Below, one piece after another: positions 1 to 8,236 of a stretch of 45,782 bases of DNA; positions within the stretch are counted from its first letter, which is position 1; the number at the start of each line of letters is the position of its first letter. The position numbers were made by a program, and so were the translations under genes. The notes below the pieces were generated by a model. The model was given only the letters and a program-made list of their open reading frames with translations, made no database searches and had not been told where the DNA came from. The stretch comes from Acidobacteriota bacterium. Its GTDB lineage: Bacteria; Acidobacteriota; Polarisedimenticolia; Polarisedimenticolales; Polarisedimenticolaceae. The stretch covers positions 1 through 45,782 of the forward strand of contig JAOTYK010000028.1 of the NCBI GenBank assembly GCA_029861955.1. Direction: 5' to 3'.

Positions 1-708
1 CGTATCGATTCTTGCTCGCCAGAGAGACTCGTTCGAGCGATCGTCCGCCTCCCAACGGTAGAGGGGGGCCTGCCATCGTTGACCACGACGAGAAAAATAG
101 TCCGGGGGCACGCCGGCCTCCAGTTCGATCGTGCCGTCGGCATCCATGTGGAACAGGTTCGGCCGCCCCCAGACGTCCGCGCTGTCGAGAGCCGGGTAGA
201 AGGGGAGATCCCCGACAAGCTCGATGTCAGCCCGAGCTGCGCGACGTCGAAACCTCGACCAGCCGTCCGCGAAACGACACTGGATGCGACGTTCGAGATC
301 GATGGAGTCCCGTAGAGAGACCATCGCATCGCGCAGGGCAGCGGGTTGTCGGCGACGCAGGGCGACGGGCCAGCGGTACCAGGGTCGTCGCAGCTTTCCA
401 CGCAACGCCGCGTAGAGCACCCAATCCTCAAGCCACGGGCGTTGCTGGGTCGACCTGGCGAATTGCGCCAGTCGTCGCGGACCCGGAGGCCGATCGTCTC
501 GTCGATCGATGAGGGAGAGATCTCCCGCAAACGACGACGGGGACGCATAGGGGGATCGATGGTGGTGGACCGGCCCCACAGGTAGGATCTGCCACGACGC
601 GAAACCGGATCGCCGGAGCCACGTAAGGAACGACTGGGTGTCGGGTCGACCGTCGACGGTTGTCGGCAGCGACGTCAGATGTGCGAGGATGCCGGCGCGA
701 CGATCCAT
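1..708 (-). CDS. malQ: 4-alpha-glucanotransferase (amylomaltase), N-terminal part
   Basis: The reverse strand stays open from an ATG at 708 to the window edge (236 codons; the C-terminal half is outside). It is a GH77 disproportionating enzyme that transfers alpha-1,4-glucan segments in cytoplasmic glycogen/maltodextrin metabolism. Seen: the family start RRAGILAHLTSLPT, then WQILPVGPVHHHRSPYASPS (substrate-site SPY motif), DWVLYAALRGK, and the strongly diagnostic VGDLPFYPALDSADVWGRPN followed by AGVPPDYFS and PLYRW. A second in-frame ATG lies 7 codons upstream (729); neither start has a clear Shine-Dalgarno. The gene is divergent from the TerB-like gene. Family identity is secure; only the start and the missing 3' part are uncertain. 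Confidence 0.9.
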   Translation of the reverse strand, partial: MDRRAGILAHLTSLPTTVDGRPDTQSFLTWLRRSGFASWQILPVGPVHHHRSPYASPSSFAGDLSLIDRRDDRPPGPRRLAQFARSTQQRPWLEDWVLYAALRGKLRRPWYRWPVALRRRQPAALRDAMVSLRDSIDLERRIQCRFADGWSRFRRRAARADIELVGDLPFYPALDSADVWGRPNLFHMDADGTIELEAGVPPDYFSRRGQRWQAPLYRWEADDRSNESLWRARIDT

Positions 709-758
709 CGAGTCACGCCCAGCCGGCATGCCGGATCGTCGGCGAAGGAGAATGTCCG

Positions 759-1310
759 ATGTCGATTCTGAATTTTCTGGGGCTCGGAAAGAGCGAAACG
801 CCGGACACCGGCCCAGAGACCGATTCCGTCCGCAAGATCGTGGCCCAGCTCGACGAGATGGATCCGGACCGTGCCCGATTCACGGCGGCATTCGCGTACA
901 TCCTTTCCCGTGTGGCGTACGCGGATCGAGAGATCTGCTCCGACGAGTCCTCGGGAATGGAGCGTATGCTGATCGAGCATGCCGGGCTCGATGAACGACA
1001 GGCGATCGTCGTCGTGCAGATGGCCAAGACGCAGAACCTCCTGTTCGGTGGAACCGAGAACTTCGTCGTCACTCGTGAGTTCAACCGACTTGCCAACCTG
1101 AGTCAGAAACGTGCCCTGCTGCGGAGCCTGTTCGCCATCTCTGCCGCCGACCACGACGTGTCGACCGTCGAGGATCAGACCATCAAGCAGATCAGCGCCG
1201 AACTACAACTGGACCGAGCCGAGTTTATCGCGGCTCGGCAAGAATTTCGCGACTACCTGTCGGTTCTTCGGCCTGGCCCCCGGGAGGGCGACGACGTCAC
1301 TCGAGAGTGA
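759..1310 (+). CDS. TerB-like (tellurite resistance/DjlA N-terminal fold) protein
   Basis: A 183-residue soluble protein with no signal peptide. The start at 759 is chosen because AAGGAG lies 8 bases upstream; reading frame continues further upstream but has no better site. After a short linker (residues 1-20) it is all-helical, with two acidic TerB-type segments: VAYADREICSDESSGMERML (about residues 59-78) and ISAADHDVSTVEDQTIKQI (about 128-146). In TerB-fold proteins such acidic loops bind divalent metals at the membrane face. The precise role is unknown, and calling it tellurite resistance would be overreach. Its 3' end overlaps the convergent giant gene by 14 bases. Confidence 0.7.
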   Translation: MSILNFLGLGKSETPDTGPETDSVRKIVAQLDEMDPDRARFTAAFAYILSRVAYADREICSDESSGMERMLIEHAGLDERQAIVVVQMAKTQNLLFGGTENFVVTREFNRLANLSQKRALLRSLFAISAADHDVSTVEDQTIKQISAELQLDRAEFIAARQEFRDYLSVLRPGPREGDDVTRE

Positions 1311-4300
1311 GCGTCGTCGGCTGCCCGGGCGTGGTCGTTGCCTGTCCCTGCCAGCTGGAGTCGCCGGAGCGCACCTGCACCGTCCAGCTGCCGGGTGGTA
1401 GCTGACGCAGGCGTCCTCGACCGGAGTACAGCGTCCATTCCGATCTCGGCTGGGCACCCCAGCCGAGGGCTCGATAGGGCTGTCCCCGGCTGTCCGTGAT
1501 CGTCATCGTCGCCGGAGCCCCGCCGGGCCCCAGTTCGGGGATTACCACTTCCAGTTCGCAGGCCGGTTGAAGGCTGACGGCGGTCGTCGCGCCGGACGAT
1601 TGGGCCCGTACCCGGGTCGTGGCCGAGCCACCCGCCTGAACGAGCGCATCCCACTCGCCGGGAGGCACCGTCGTCAGACGTACCCGTCCGTTCTCGCCGG
1701 TTGCCAGGGTGTCTCGGACGAGCGCGACACCGGACGGTGTCATGACGGCGACGTCGACCTCGGCCGGTGGCCGACCGTTGGGAAGACGGGTCTCGAGCGT
1801 CATGCCCTCGGTCGGATCCATCGTCAGCCGAAGGTTCTCGGGGCCGCGCCCCGACTGAACCTGGACCTGTTGTTGCTGGGCGCTGTAGCCCTTCTTGCGT
1901 GCGTGTAGCGTCCAGTTGCCGTCCCCGACATCCAGAACTCTGAATTTGCCGTCGATATCGCTGGTCGCGGTGTGGCTGGCGAACGGGGATCGGCCGGCAT
2001 CGTCCGGAGCCTCGAGCGTCACCGTTACACCAGCGAGCGCACGGCGATCGCCGCCGTCGGTGACACGTCCGACGATCTCACCGCTCGGAACGTTCAGCGT
2101 GATTTCGCGATTGGAGGTGACCTCCACCTCTTCGCTGTAACTCAATCCGCTACGGAAGTCCTGAAGTTGGACGCGGTAGACACCGGCCTCGAGGCCGTCG
2201 ATCGAGAAGCGGCCCTCGGCGTCGGTGGGGCCGTCACCATCCGTGTTGGTCCCCTGTGAGCTGACGTAGATCGAGGCGTTACGAATCGGGACGTCGGACT
2301 GCAGCGCCTGCCCCGAGAGTGTCAGGCCGCCGCCGAACACCAGCTCGACCTGCGCCGAGGGTTGTCCCGGTTCGAGCACAACCCGCTCGCGCGCCTGGCG
2401 CCCGCTCTGAGAGAGCTTGGCGACGACGTCGTAGGTCCCCGGAGCAAGATGCTCCAGGCGAAACCGACCCTCGTAGTCAACGGCGTTGCCACCGAAACCG
2501 CCGAAGCCGGTTCCCTCCGCCCGGACAGAGACCCGTGGTAGGTCCGCTTCGGCGACACCGACGATCCGCCCCTCGATGAGAGCGCCGGCATCCAACACAA
2601 CCTGAATGCCGTCGATCGGTTGCTCTTCGACCACGATTGTCTGCCCGCCGGGCTCCGGTGCATAACCTTCGGCGCTGACGAACAAACGGTATTCGCCGGA
2701 CTGAACGCCCGGCAGTTCGAATCGACCGGAGCCGTCGCTCAACGTCTCGGGGCCGCCCCAGAAGCTCCCGAGTGTCGCAAGACGAACGGACGCGTCGGGG
2801 ATCGGCTTGCCACTGTCGTCGATGACCTCGCCGCGGACGCCCTGCCCACCCTGAAACTCGAGGTCCAGCGTGTTGAGACCGTCTTCCAGCTGGATGTCAC
2901 GGACGACTCGTGGATAGTCGGGGCTTGTGGCCTCGACGGAGATCGTGCCGGATGTCAGACCCTCGAGACGGTAACTTCCACTTCCATCGACGGGATTCCC
3001 CGGCATGAAGCGACGCTCGTCGTCGCTGCCGACCTTCTTGACCTCTGCTCCGATTGCCGGTCGGCCGTCGGGTGTCATGACCTTGCCCTGGAGGATGGCC
3101 CCGGGCGTCAGGGTCAACTTGATGTCGAGCAGGTCCTCACCCTTGGGGACTTCGAGGTTGTCTCGCTTGGCCTCCTGAAAACCCGCGGACGAAGACGAGA
3201 TCGAGACGGTGCCCGGCTCTTCGTTCTCGAACAGGAACTCACCGGCTGAATCGGTGGTCGTGTCCATCATCATCTGCATCATCATGGTGTTGCCACCCAT
3301 CTGCATCGTTCTCGTTCGCGACAGATTGACCGTTGCGCCGGGGATCGCCTCGTCGTTGTCATCGACGATCTTCCCGCCGATATCCGATGAAGGCTCCAGA
3401 GTGATCTCCAGGGGCTCGACCTGTGGAAGCGGGTTGCTGCCGCTCGAATGGGTGATGAACCCGGCCCGCGAGACCGTTAGCGCGGGGCTGGACTTCGGGT
3501 TCAGGTCCTCCGCCGAAAACCAGCCGTTGACGTCGGTGATGGCATCGGGTTCCTGTTCTTCGAAGTCACCGGGGCCGCCGATCATCATCCGCATCCCGCC
3601 ACCTCCGACCGCGATCGTGGCCCCCTCGACGGCGACACCGTCGGAGTCGATCACCCGACCCTGGATCGTCTCGCCGGGTTCGAGGATGAAGTCGCCGACA
3701 TCGATCTGTTCGCCGGTTTCGAGAACCTCCAGTCCGGGGAGGTCTCGCGAGGCAAAACCGGGTCGCGATGCCTTGAGGTCAAACTTCCCCGTGGGGATCC
3801 CGGTCAACTGGAACGATCCCTCGAGGTCCGATTCGGATTCCGCCGCGGTCTTCCCGTCACCGGGCTCCATCACCATCATCGGTCCGCCGCCACCGCGGGT
3901 GGCCTTCGCCAGGGAGACGCTTCCGGCATCCAGCGGGATACCGTCCGTGTCCACGAGACGGCCGATCACGGTCGCGCCGGGCTCGAGTGTGATGTCGACC
4001 GACGGGGTGGTCTTCCGTGGACGAAGGGTTCCCAACCCGTGGCGGAGCGGCGCGTAGCCCTCGGCGGCGACATCGATCTGCCAGCGTCGTTCCGGATCGA
4101 TCGGACTCAATCGGTAGCTGCCGTCTTCACGGGTCTTCGTTCGGGCCTTGACCTCCGGCCCACCGATCTCTATCCGGAACGAACCCCCGACGTGCTTTTC
4201 TTCCAGGGTTATCTCTGCGCCGGCAACGGCGTCGCCGTCGGCGTTTGTCACGTTGCCCTCGATGGCAGCTGCCGGTTGCAGGACAAGCGTCGGCGGCTGC

Positions 4301-5406
4301 TGGCCCAACGCGCCGACGGTCAGGTCCGCAGATCGAGAGGGGAGGTAGCCCGGCGCGCCGCCACGGAGGTTGAGGCGGTCTCCGATCGAACAGTCCACGG
4401 CAAACGAGCCGTTTCCGTCGGCGACGGTGTACAGGCTCGGGTTTCGTGAGTCCCAGACGATGGCCCCGCCGACACCCCGTCGCGAGTCCGACGCGATGAG
4501 CCGACCGGTCGCACGGGAGGCTTCCGGGAAGGCCAGAGTCACAACCTTATCGAACTCCTTGCCGCCCTGGATCGTCTTCGAGACCGTCCGGCCGGCATCG
4601 TCGACCAGCGTGACGGACAGTTCGGATGCGTTGGGCACGTTAAGTGACAGCTGCCCGTCTTCATCGGTGACGCCCATCGGATGCGCCCAGCTGCCCACGG
4701 ACGCCACCATACCCGGACGTGGTTGCCCCTCGGCCGTACGTCCGGCGACGGTGACCGCCTTGCCCGTCGGCACGACGATCCGTGCGGAGGCACCGCTCAC
4801 ACTCTCCAACTCGGCGTAGCGACCCGAGTCGTCGGACGCCGAGAGATTGATTCGTTCGTGAGTGTCGCGGGGAAGACGACAACGACCGCTGTCGTCGGTC
4901 GTGCACTCCCTGAGAGGTCGTCTCCAGAGACTCCCGCCAAACCGCGATCGTTCCGGGTGGGCGATGACCCGCGCCGAGGGGACCGCGGTGCCGCCGTCAT
5001 CGACGATCAGGACCGACAGCGCACGCTCCTGGCGAAGACGCACGTCGGGAAGGTTGATCGGTTCGACCAGTGGCTGAAGCAGGGCTTCACGGCTGACAAA
5101 ACCGGCTGCGTGGATCTCGACGCCCCACATCCCCGGTGCCGGAGCCTCGAGACGGAACCAGCCGCCCTCATCGCTTCGTGTTCGCGCGGCCGCGTCGTCG
5201 CGGTCATCGGTGGACGAGAGGCGGGCCAGGCTCGAGCGGATCGGTCGGAGTTCGACCGAAGCCTCGGCGATGGGTTGGCCATCGCGGTCGGTGACCCGGC
5301 CCTGGACGGTGAGGGTCTCCTCGGCCCGGGTGATGCCATCGGACAGGCAGAGAACGCACGCGATGAGCACGACGAGTGCGACGCCGAGCCGCCGGAGCTT
5401 TTCCAT
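1297..5406 (-). CDS. Giant secreted protein with about 13 carboxypeptidase-regulatory-like (beta-sandwich) repeats
   Basis: 1369 residues with a Sec signal peptide (MEKLRRLGVALVVLIACVLC...ITRAEE). The rest is a chain of beta-sandwich units with the CarboxypepD_reg pattern, for example VQGRVTDRDGQPIAEASVEL, VIGRLVDTDGIPLDAGSVSL, IQGRVIDSDGVAVEGATIAV and LQGKVMTPDGRPAIGAEVKK. I count about 13 clear units plus two degenerate ones at the C-terminus. There is no membrane anchor, catalytic domain or sorting tail, so an adhesive or structural role at the cell surface is inferred. Loops of several repeats carry Met clusters (GGGGPMMVMEPGDG; GGGGMRMMIGG; TMQMGGNTMMMQMMMD near 3260-3310). Its stop overlaps that of the convergent TerB-like gene. 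Confidence 0.85.
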   Translation of the reverse strand: MEKLRRLGVALVVLIACVLCLSDGITRAEETLTVQGRVTDRDGQPIAEASVELRPIRSSLARLSSTDDRDDAAARTRSDEGGWFRLEAPAPGMWGVEIHAAGFVSREALLQPLVEPINLPDVRLRQERALSVLIVDDGGTAVPSARVIAHPERSRFGGSLWRRPLRECTTDDSGRCRLPRDTHERINLSASDDSGRYAELESVSGASARIVVPTGKAVTVAGRTAEGQPRPGMVASVGSWAHPMGVTDEDGQLSLNVPNASELSVTLVDDAGRTVSKTIQGGKEFDKVVTLAFPEASRATGRLIASDSRRGVGGAIVWDSRNPSLYTVADGNGSFAVDCSIGDRLNLRGGAPGYLPSRSADLTVGALGQQPPTLVLQPAAAIEGNVTNADGDAVAGAEITLEEKHVGGSFRIEIGGPEVKARTKTREDGSYRLSPIDPERRWQIDVAAEGYAPLRHGLGTLRPRKTTPSVDITLEPGATVIGRLVDTDGIPLDAGSVSLAKATRGGGGPMMVMEPGDGKTAAESESDLEGSFQLTGIPTGKFDLKASRPGFASRDLPGLEVLETGEQIDVGDFILEPGETIQGRVIDSDGVAVEGATIAVGGGGMRMMIGGPGDFEEQEPDAITDVNGWFSAEDLNPKSSPALTVSRAGFITHSSGSNPLPQVEPLEITLEPSSDIGGKIVDDNDEAIPGATVNLSRTRTMQMGGNTMMMQMMMDTTTDSAGEFLFENEEPGTVSISSSSAGFQEAKRDNLEVPKGEDLLDIKLTLTPGAILQGKVMTPDGRPAIGAEVKKVGSDDERRFMPGNPVDGSGSYRLEGLTSGTISVEATSPDYPRVVRDIQLEDGLNTLDLEFQGGQGVRGEVIDDSGKPIPDASVRLATLGSFWGGPETLSDGSGRFELPGVQSGEYRLFVSAEGYAPEPGGQTIVVEEQPIDGIQVVLDAGALIEGRIVGVAEADLPRVSVRAEGTGFGGFGGNAVDYEGRFRLEHLAPGTYDVVAKLSQSGRQARERVVLEPGQPSAQVELVFGGGLTLSGQALQSDVPIRNASIYVSSQGTNTDGDGPTDAEGRFSIDGLEAGVYRVQLQDFRSGLSYSEEVEVTSNREITLNVPSGEIVGRVTDGGDRRALAGVTVTLEAPDDAGRSPFASHTATSDIDGKFRVLDVGDGNWTLHARKKGYSAQQQQVQVQSGRGPENLRLTMDPTEGMTLETRLPNGRPPAEVDVAVMTPSGVALVRDTLATGENGRVRLTTVPPGEWDALVQAGGSATTRVRAQSSGATTAVSLQPACELEVVIPELGPGGAPATMTITDSRGQPYRALGWGAQPRSEWTLYSGRGRLRQLPPGSWTVQVRSGDSSWQGQATTTPGQPTTLTLE

Positions 5407-5597
5407 GTGATTCCCCCGCGTGACCGTCCCTCGGGAGGTCCGCCTGTTGACGATCCTATCCCAACGACGGAGAGCAAGAAACGTTCCCGTCGTGGGCCGC
5501 CAAAGCGGGGATTCTCGACGCCATCCGACCCCATTTCGGGTGAGGTGGCCGCAAATCGGATGGTATCGGGTCCCGATTGCCTGATAGCCTTGGAATC

Positions 5598-6488
5598 ATG
5601 GAACCACGCGCTTCGTCTTCCCTTGTTCCCGTCCTCTGGGTGGCAGCCCTCGTTATCGGGATCGCCGTCGCCGCGTTCGTGTGGTGGCCGACCGCGCCCC
5701 CCGACCAGGCGGAAGGCGCAGATGCCGGAGAAACCACCGTCGATGCCTCGGCCGGCGAGGCGCTGGAGGCGGAGGCGGCGAACCGGGTCAGCCACTGGGA
5801 GACACTCCTGGGGCACGAACCGCGCTGGCCCGATGACTTCGACGAACCCACCGCATGTGCCGAGATCGACCTGGATCTCTCCAGAGTCTGCGCCGTGATC
5901 GACCGTCGGTCGTACCGCGGCGACGACCGAAGGGTGGGTGGCAGCTGCGGGCTCCTCGAGGAGGTCGCCGAGTCGTTGGCCGCCCATCCACCGGATTCGG
6001 AAGGGGAGATCAAGCGTCACGCCCAGCTGCTGGCGAATATCTTCCATCTCTCACGTAGTGTCGAGGGCAAGTCGCTGACCGCCACACGACGGGTTCTACG
6101 CGAGGAGGCGTATCTGATCGAGCCGTTGTCGATGACGCTCTGGCGTTGGGCCGCCAGCCGTGAAACGTGCGTACGGTCCGGAAAGACATCGCTGACCGAT
6201 GAGTCGCTTTACTCGTACGCGGCGTACGTCTTTCAAACTTTCGGCGGTCGCAGCCTCCTGCAGCGCCGCTCGCCGCGGACCGAGGCGCTGGTGTCGTTCT
6301 ATGCGTTATTGATCATCGATCAGTCGGATCAACGTGGCTACAACCCTCAGGGCGTGGACCCGACCACGTCATTGAGGCGGACACGTGACCTGATCGAACG
6401 CGAGGACTTTCAGTTCGCGGACGAGTACCTGGCCCGACTGGAGTCCATCGCCGATCGTTGGAGTCGACGAGTCCCGGGGAGTTCATGA
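5598..6488 (+). CDS. Membrane-anchored protein of unknown function, coupled to MscS gene
   Basis: 296 residues. The ATG at 5598 is preferred over a TTG at 5577 because the N-terminus then reads as a short positively charged lead followed by one hydrophobic segment (about residues 8-26, LVPVLWVAALVIGIAVAAFV). The rest is predicted soluble and mostly helical, with about four Cys (CAEIDLDLSRVCAVIDRR; SCGLLEE; ETCVRSG) that could form disulfides outside the membrane. I recognise no family. Its TGA overlaps the ATG of the MscS-type channel gene (ATGA at 6485-6488), so the two are translationally coupled and probably work together at the inner membrane. Confidence 0.7.
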   Translation: MEPRASSSLVPVLWVAALVIGIAVAAFVWWPTAPPDQAEGADAGETTVDASAGEALEAEAANRVSHWETLLGHEPRWPDDFDEPTACAEIDLDLSRVCAVIDRRSYRGDDRRVGGSCGLLEEVAESLAAHPPDSEGEIKRHAQLLANIFHLSRSVEGKSLTATRRVLREEAYLIEPLSMTLWRWAASRETCVRSGKTSLTDESLYSYAAYVFQTFGGRSLLQRRSPRTEALVSFYALLIIDQSDQRGYNPQGVDPTTSLRRTRDLIEREDFQFADEYLARLESIADRWSRRVPGSS

Positions 6489-8236
6489 TGCGTCGAATCG
6501 CCTGCGGGCTCGTTGTCGGGTTGCTGTTCGCCGCCACACTCCCGTTGATTGCATCCACCGAGCCGCCGGTATCGCCGCCGGCTGCAGGGGAAGATGACGG
6601 CGGAACGCCGGTCTCGGCGGTGCGCACGTACATCGACGCGGCGCGGACAGGGGACTACGAGCGTGCGGCGACGATGCTCGATCTCCGCTCCCAACCCGAC
6701 GCGAACGGGCCGAAGCTGGCGCGGCGACTCAAGTCGGTTCTCGATCGTGTCCTCTGGATCCACTACGAGCAGATCTCGGATCAGCCGACGGGCGATCTGG
6801 AGGACGGTCTTCCGCCGGACCTGGAGCGCCTTCGTGGCGAAGGTGATGTCGAGTTCTTCCTGCAACGGATCCCGCTGGACAGCGGTGGGCAGACCTGGAA
6901 GTTTGCCCGCAGTACGGTAGAGCGCGTTCCGAGTCTCTACGACTCTCATGGCGACGGTCCGCTGGCGGAGGTCCTGCCACCGTTCATGTTCGAGATGCAG
7001 ATTCTGGAGATCGAACTCTGGCAGTGGGGCGGGCTGCTGATTCTTGTCCTGCTGGCCTGGGTCGTCGCCTGGTTGGGAGTCCGTATCGTCGCGGTGTTCG
7101 TGCGCCTGCTGACCTCCAGGACCGCGACCGACCTCGATGATCAGATGGCGGAGCGCCTGATGGCGCCCGTGCGACTGCTGACCGCCGCGGGCCTGTTGGT
7201 GCTGGGGAGCAATCTGTTTCTTCGGCTGAAGGTGCCGGCGCAGGCGACCGTGACCAGTATCGCCAAGGCGTTGGCGCTGCTGGCTATCGCCTGGATCGCT
7301 CTCCGTATCGTCGACATCGCAGAGATCATGGTTCGTCGGCGTCTGGCACGACAACAGCGCCGCTCCGCAATTGCCGCGCTCCCGATGGGGCGACGGGTCG
7401 TCAAGACGTTCGTCATCGCGTTGGCGTTCATCGGTGTCATTCAGAATCTCGGCTTCGAGATTACCGGCCTACTTGCGGGTCTTGGAGTGGGTGGCCTTGC
7501 CGTGGCCCTGGCCGCCCAGAAGACGATCGAAAATCTATTCGGCGGTGTGACGATCCTCGCGGATCAGCCGATCAGGGTCGGGGACTACTGTCGATTCGGT
7601 GATGGCCGTACGGGAACGGTTGAGGAGATCGGTCTGCGTTCGACACGGATCAGGACGCTCGATCGTACCCGGGTGTCCGTCCCCAATTCGTCTTTCTCCG
7701 AGCTGCATCTGGAGAACTTCGCCGCGCGGGATCGGATCAAGCTGAGCACCACGTTGGGGTTACTCTACGGGACGTCGCCCGACCAGATGCGATGGGTGCT
7801 TGCCGAGCTGCGGAAGGTGTTGGTGTCCCATCCGCAGGTGACCAACGACCCCGCCCGCGTTCGCTTTGCCGGGTTCGGCGCCAGTTCGCTGGATATCGAC
7901 GTCCTGACCTACGTCAAGACGACGGACTATGCAGAGTTTCTTGCGATCCGTGAGGATATCTATCTGCGCTTCATCGACGTCGTCAATCAGAGTGGGACGG
8001 GCTTCGCTTTCCCGTCGCAGACCCTTTATCTCGGTCGAGACGACGGACTGGATGGCGAGCGCACGGCGGCTGCGGAACAAACCGTCGCCGCGTGGCGGGA
8101 CCGCAGTGAGCTGCCGTTCCCCGATCTGAGCGAATCGATGGTCGACGCCCTCGACGGATCCGCCGAGTACCCGCCGCAGGGTTCGGCGTCCGCACGACGG
8201 ACCGGTTCCTCCGCAGGGGCCGAGTCGGACGACTAG
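6485..8236 (+). CDS. MscS-family mechanosensitive ion channel with N-terminal periplasmic domain
   Basis: 583 residues. The start is the first of two adjacent ATGs, with GGGGAG just upstream. Order: signal peptide (1-24); periplasmic domain of about 145 residues beginning VSAVRTYIDAARTGDYERAA, which resembles DUF4878/lumazine-type accumulation domains; transmembrane segments at about 183-205, 230-247, 260-285 and 308-321; the MscS pore helix and hinge GLGVGGLAVALAAQKTIENL (about 332-351); the MscS beta domain (VGDYCRFGDGRTGTVEEIGL, then VSVPNSSFSELHLENF); and a C-terminal alpha/beta region. These channels open under membrane tension and release solutes on osmotic downshift. The gene is coupled to the upstream membrane protein gene. 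Its TAG overlaps the stop of the convergent FG-GAP gene by 4 bases. Confidence 0.92.
   Translation: MMRRIACGLVVGLLFAATLPLIASTEPPVSPPAAGEDDGGTPVSAVRTYIDAARTGDYERAATMLDLRSQPDANGPKLARRLKSVLDRVLWIHYEQISDQPTGDLEDGLPPDLERLRGEGDVEFFLQRIPLDSGGQTWKFARSTVERVPSLYDSHGDGPLAEVLPPFMFEMQILEIELWQWGGLLILVLLAWVVAWLGVRIVAVFVRLLTSRTATDLDDQMAERLMAPVRLLTAAGLLVLGSNLFLRLKVPAQATVTSIAKALALLAIAWIALRIVDIAEIMVRRRLARQQRRSAIAALPMGRRVVKTFVIALAFIGVIQNLGFEITGLLAGLGVGGLAVALAAQKTIENLFGGVTILADQPIRVGDYCRFGDGRTGTVEEIGLRSTRIRTLDRTRVSVPNSSFSELHLENFAARDRIKLSTTLGLLYGTSPDQMRWVLAELRKVLVSHPQVTNDPARVRFAGFGASSLDIDVLTYVKTTDYAEFLAIREDIYLRFIDVVNQSGTGFAFPSQTLYLGRDDGLDGERTAAAEQTVAAWRDRSELPFPDLSESMVDALDGSAEYPPQGSASARRTGSSAGAESDD

Noticed and set aside
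12-622. Several plus- and minus-strand open frames at the window start
   Set aside because: They are shadows of the malQ frame on the minus strand, which carries clear GH77 motifs and is open to the edge.
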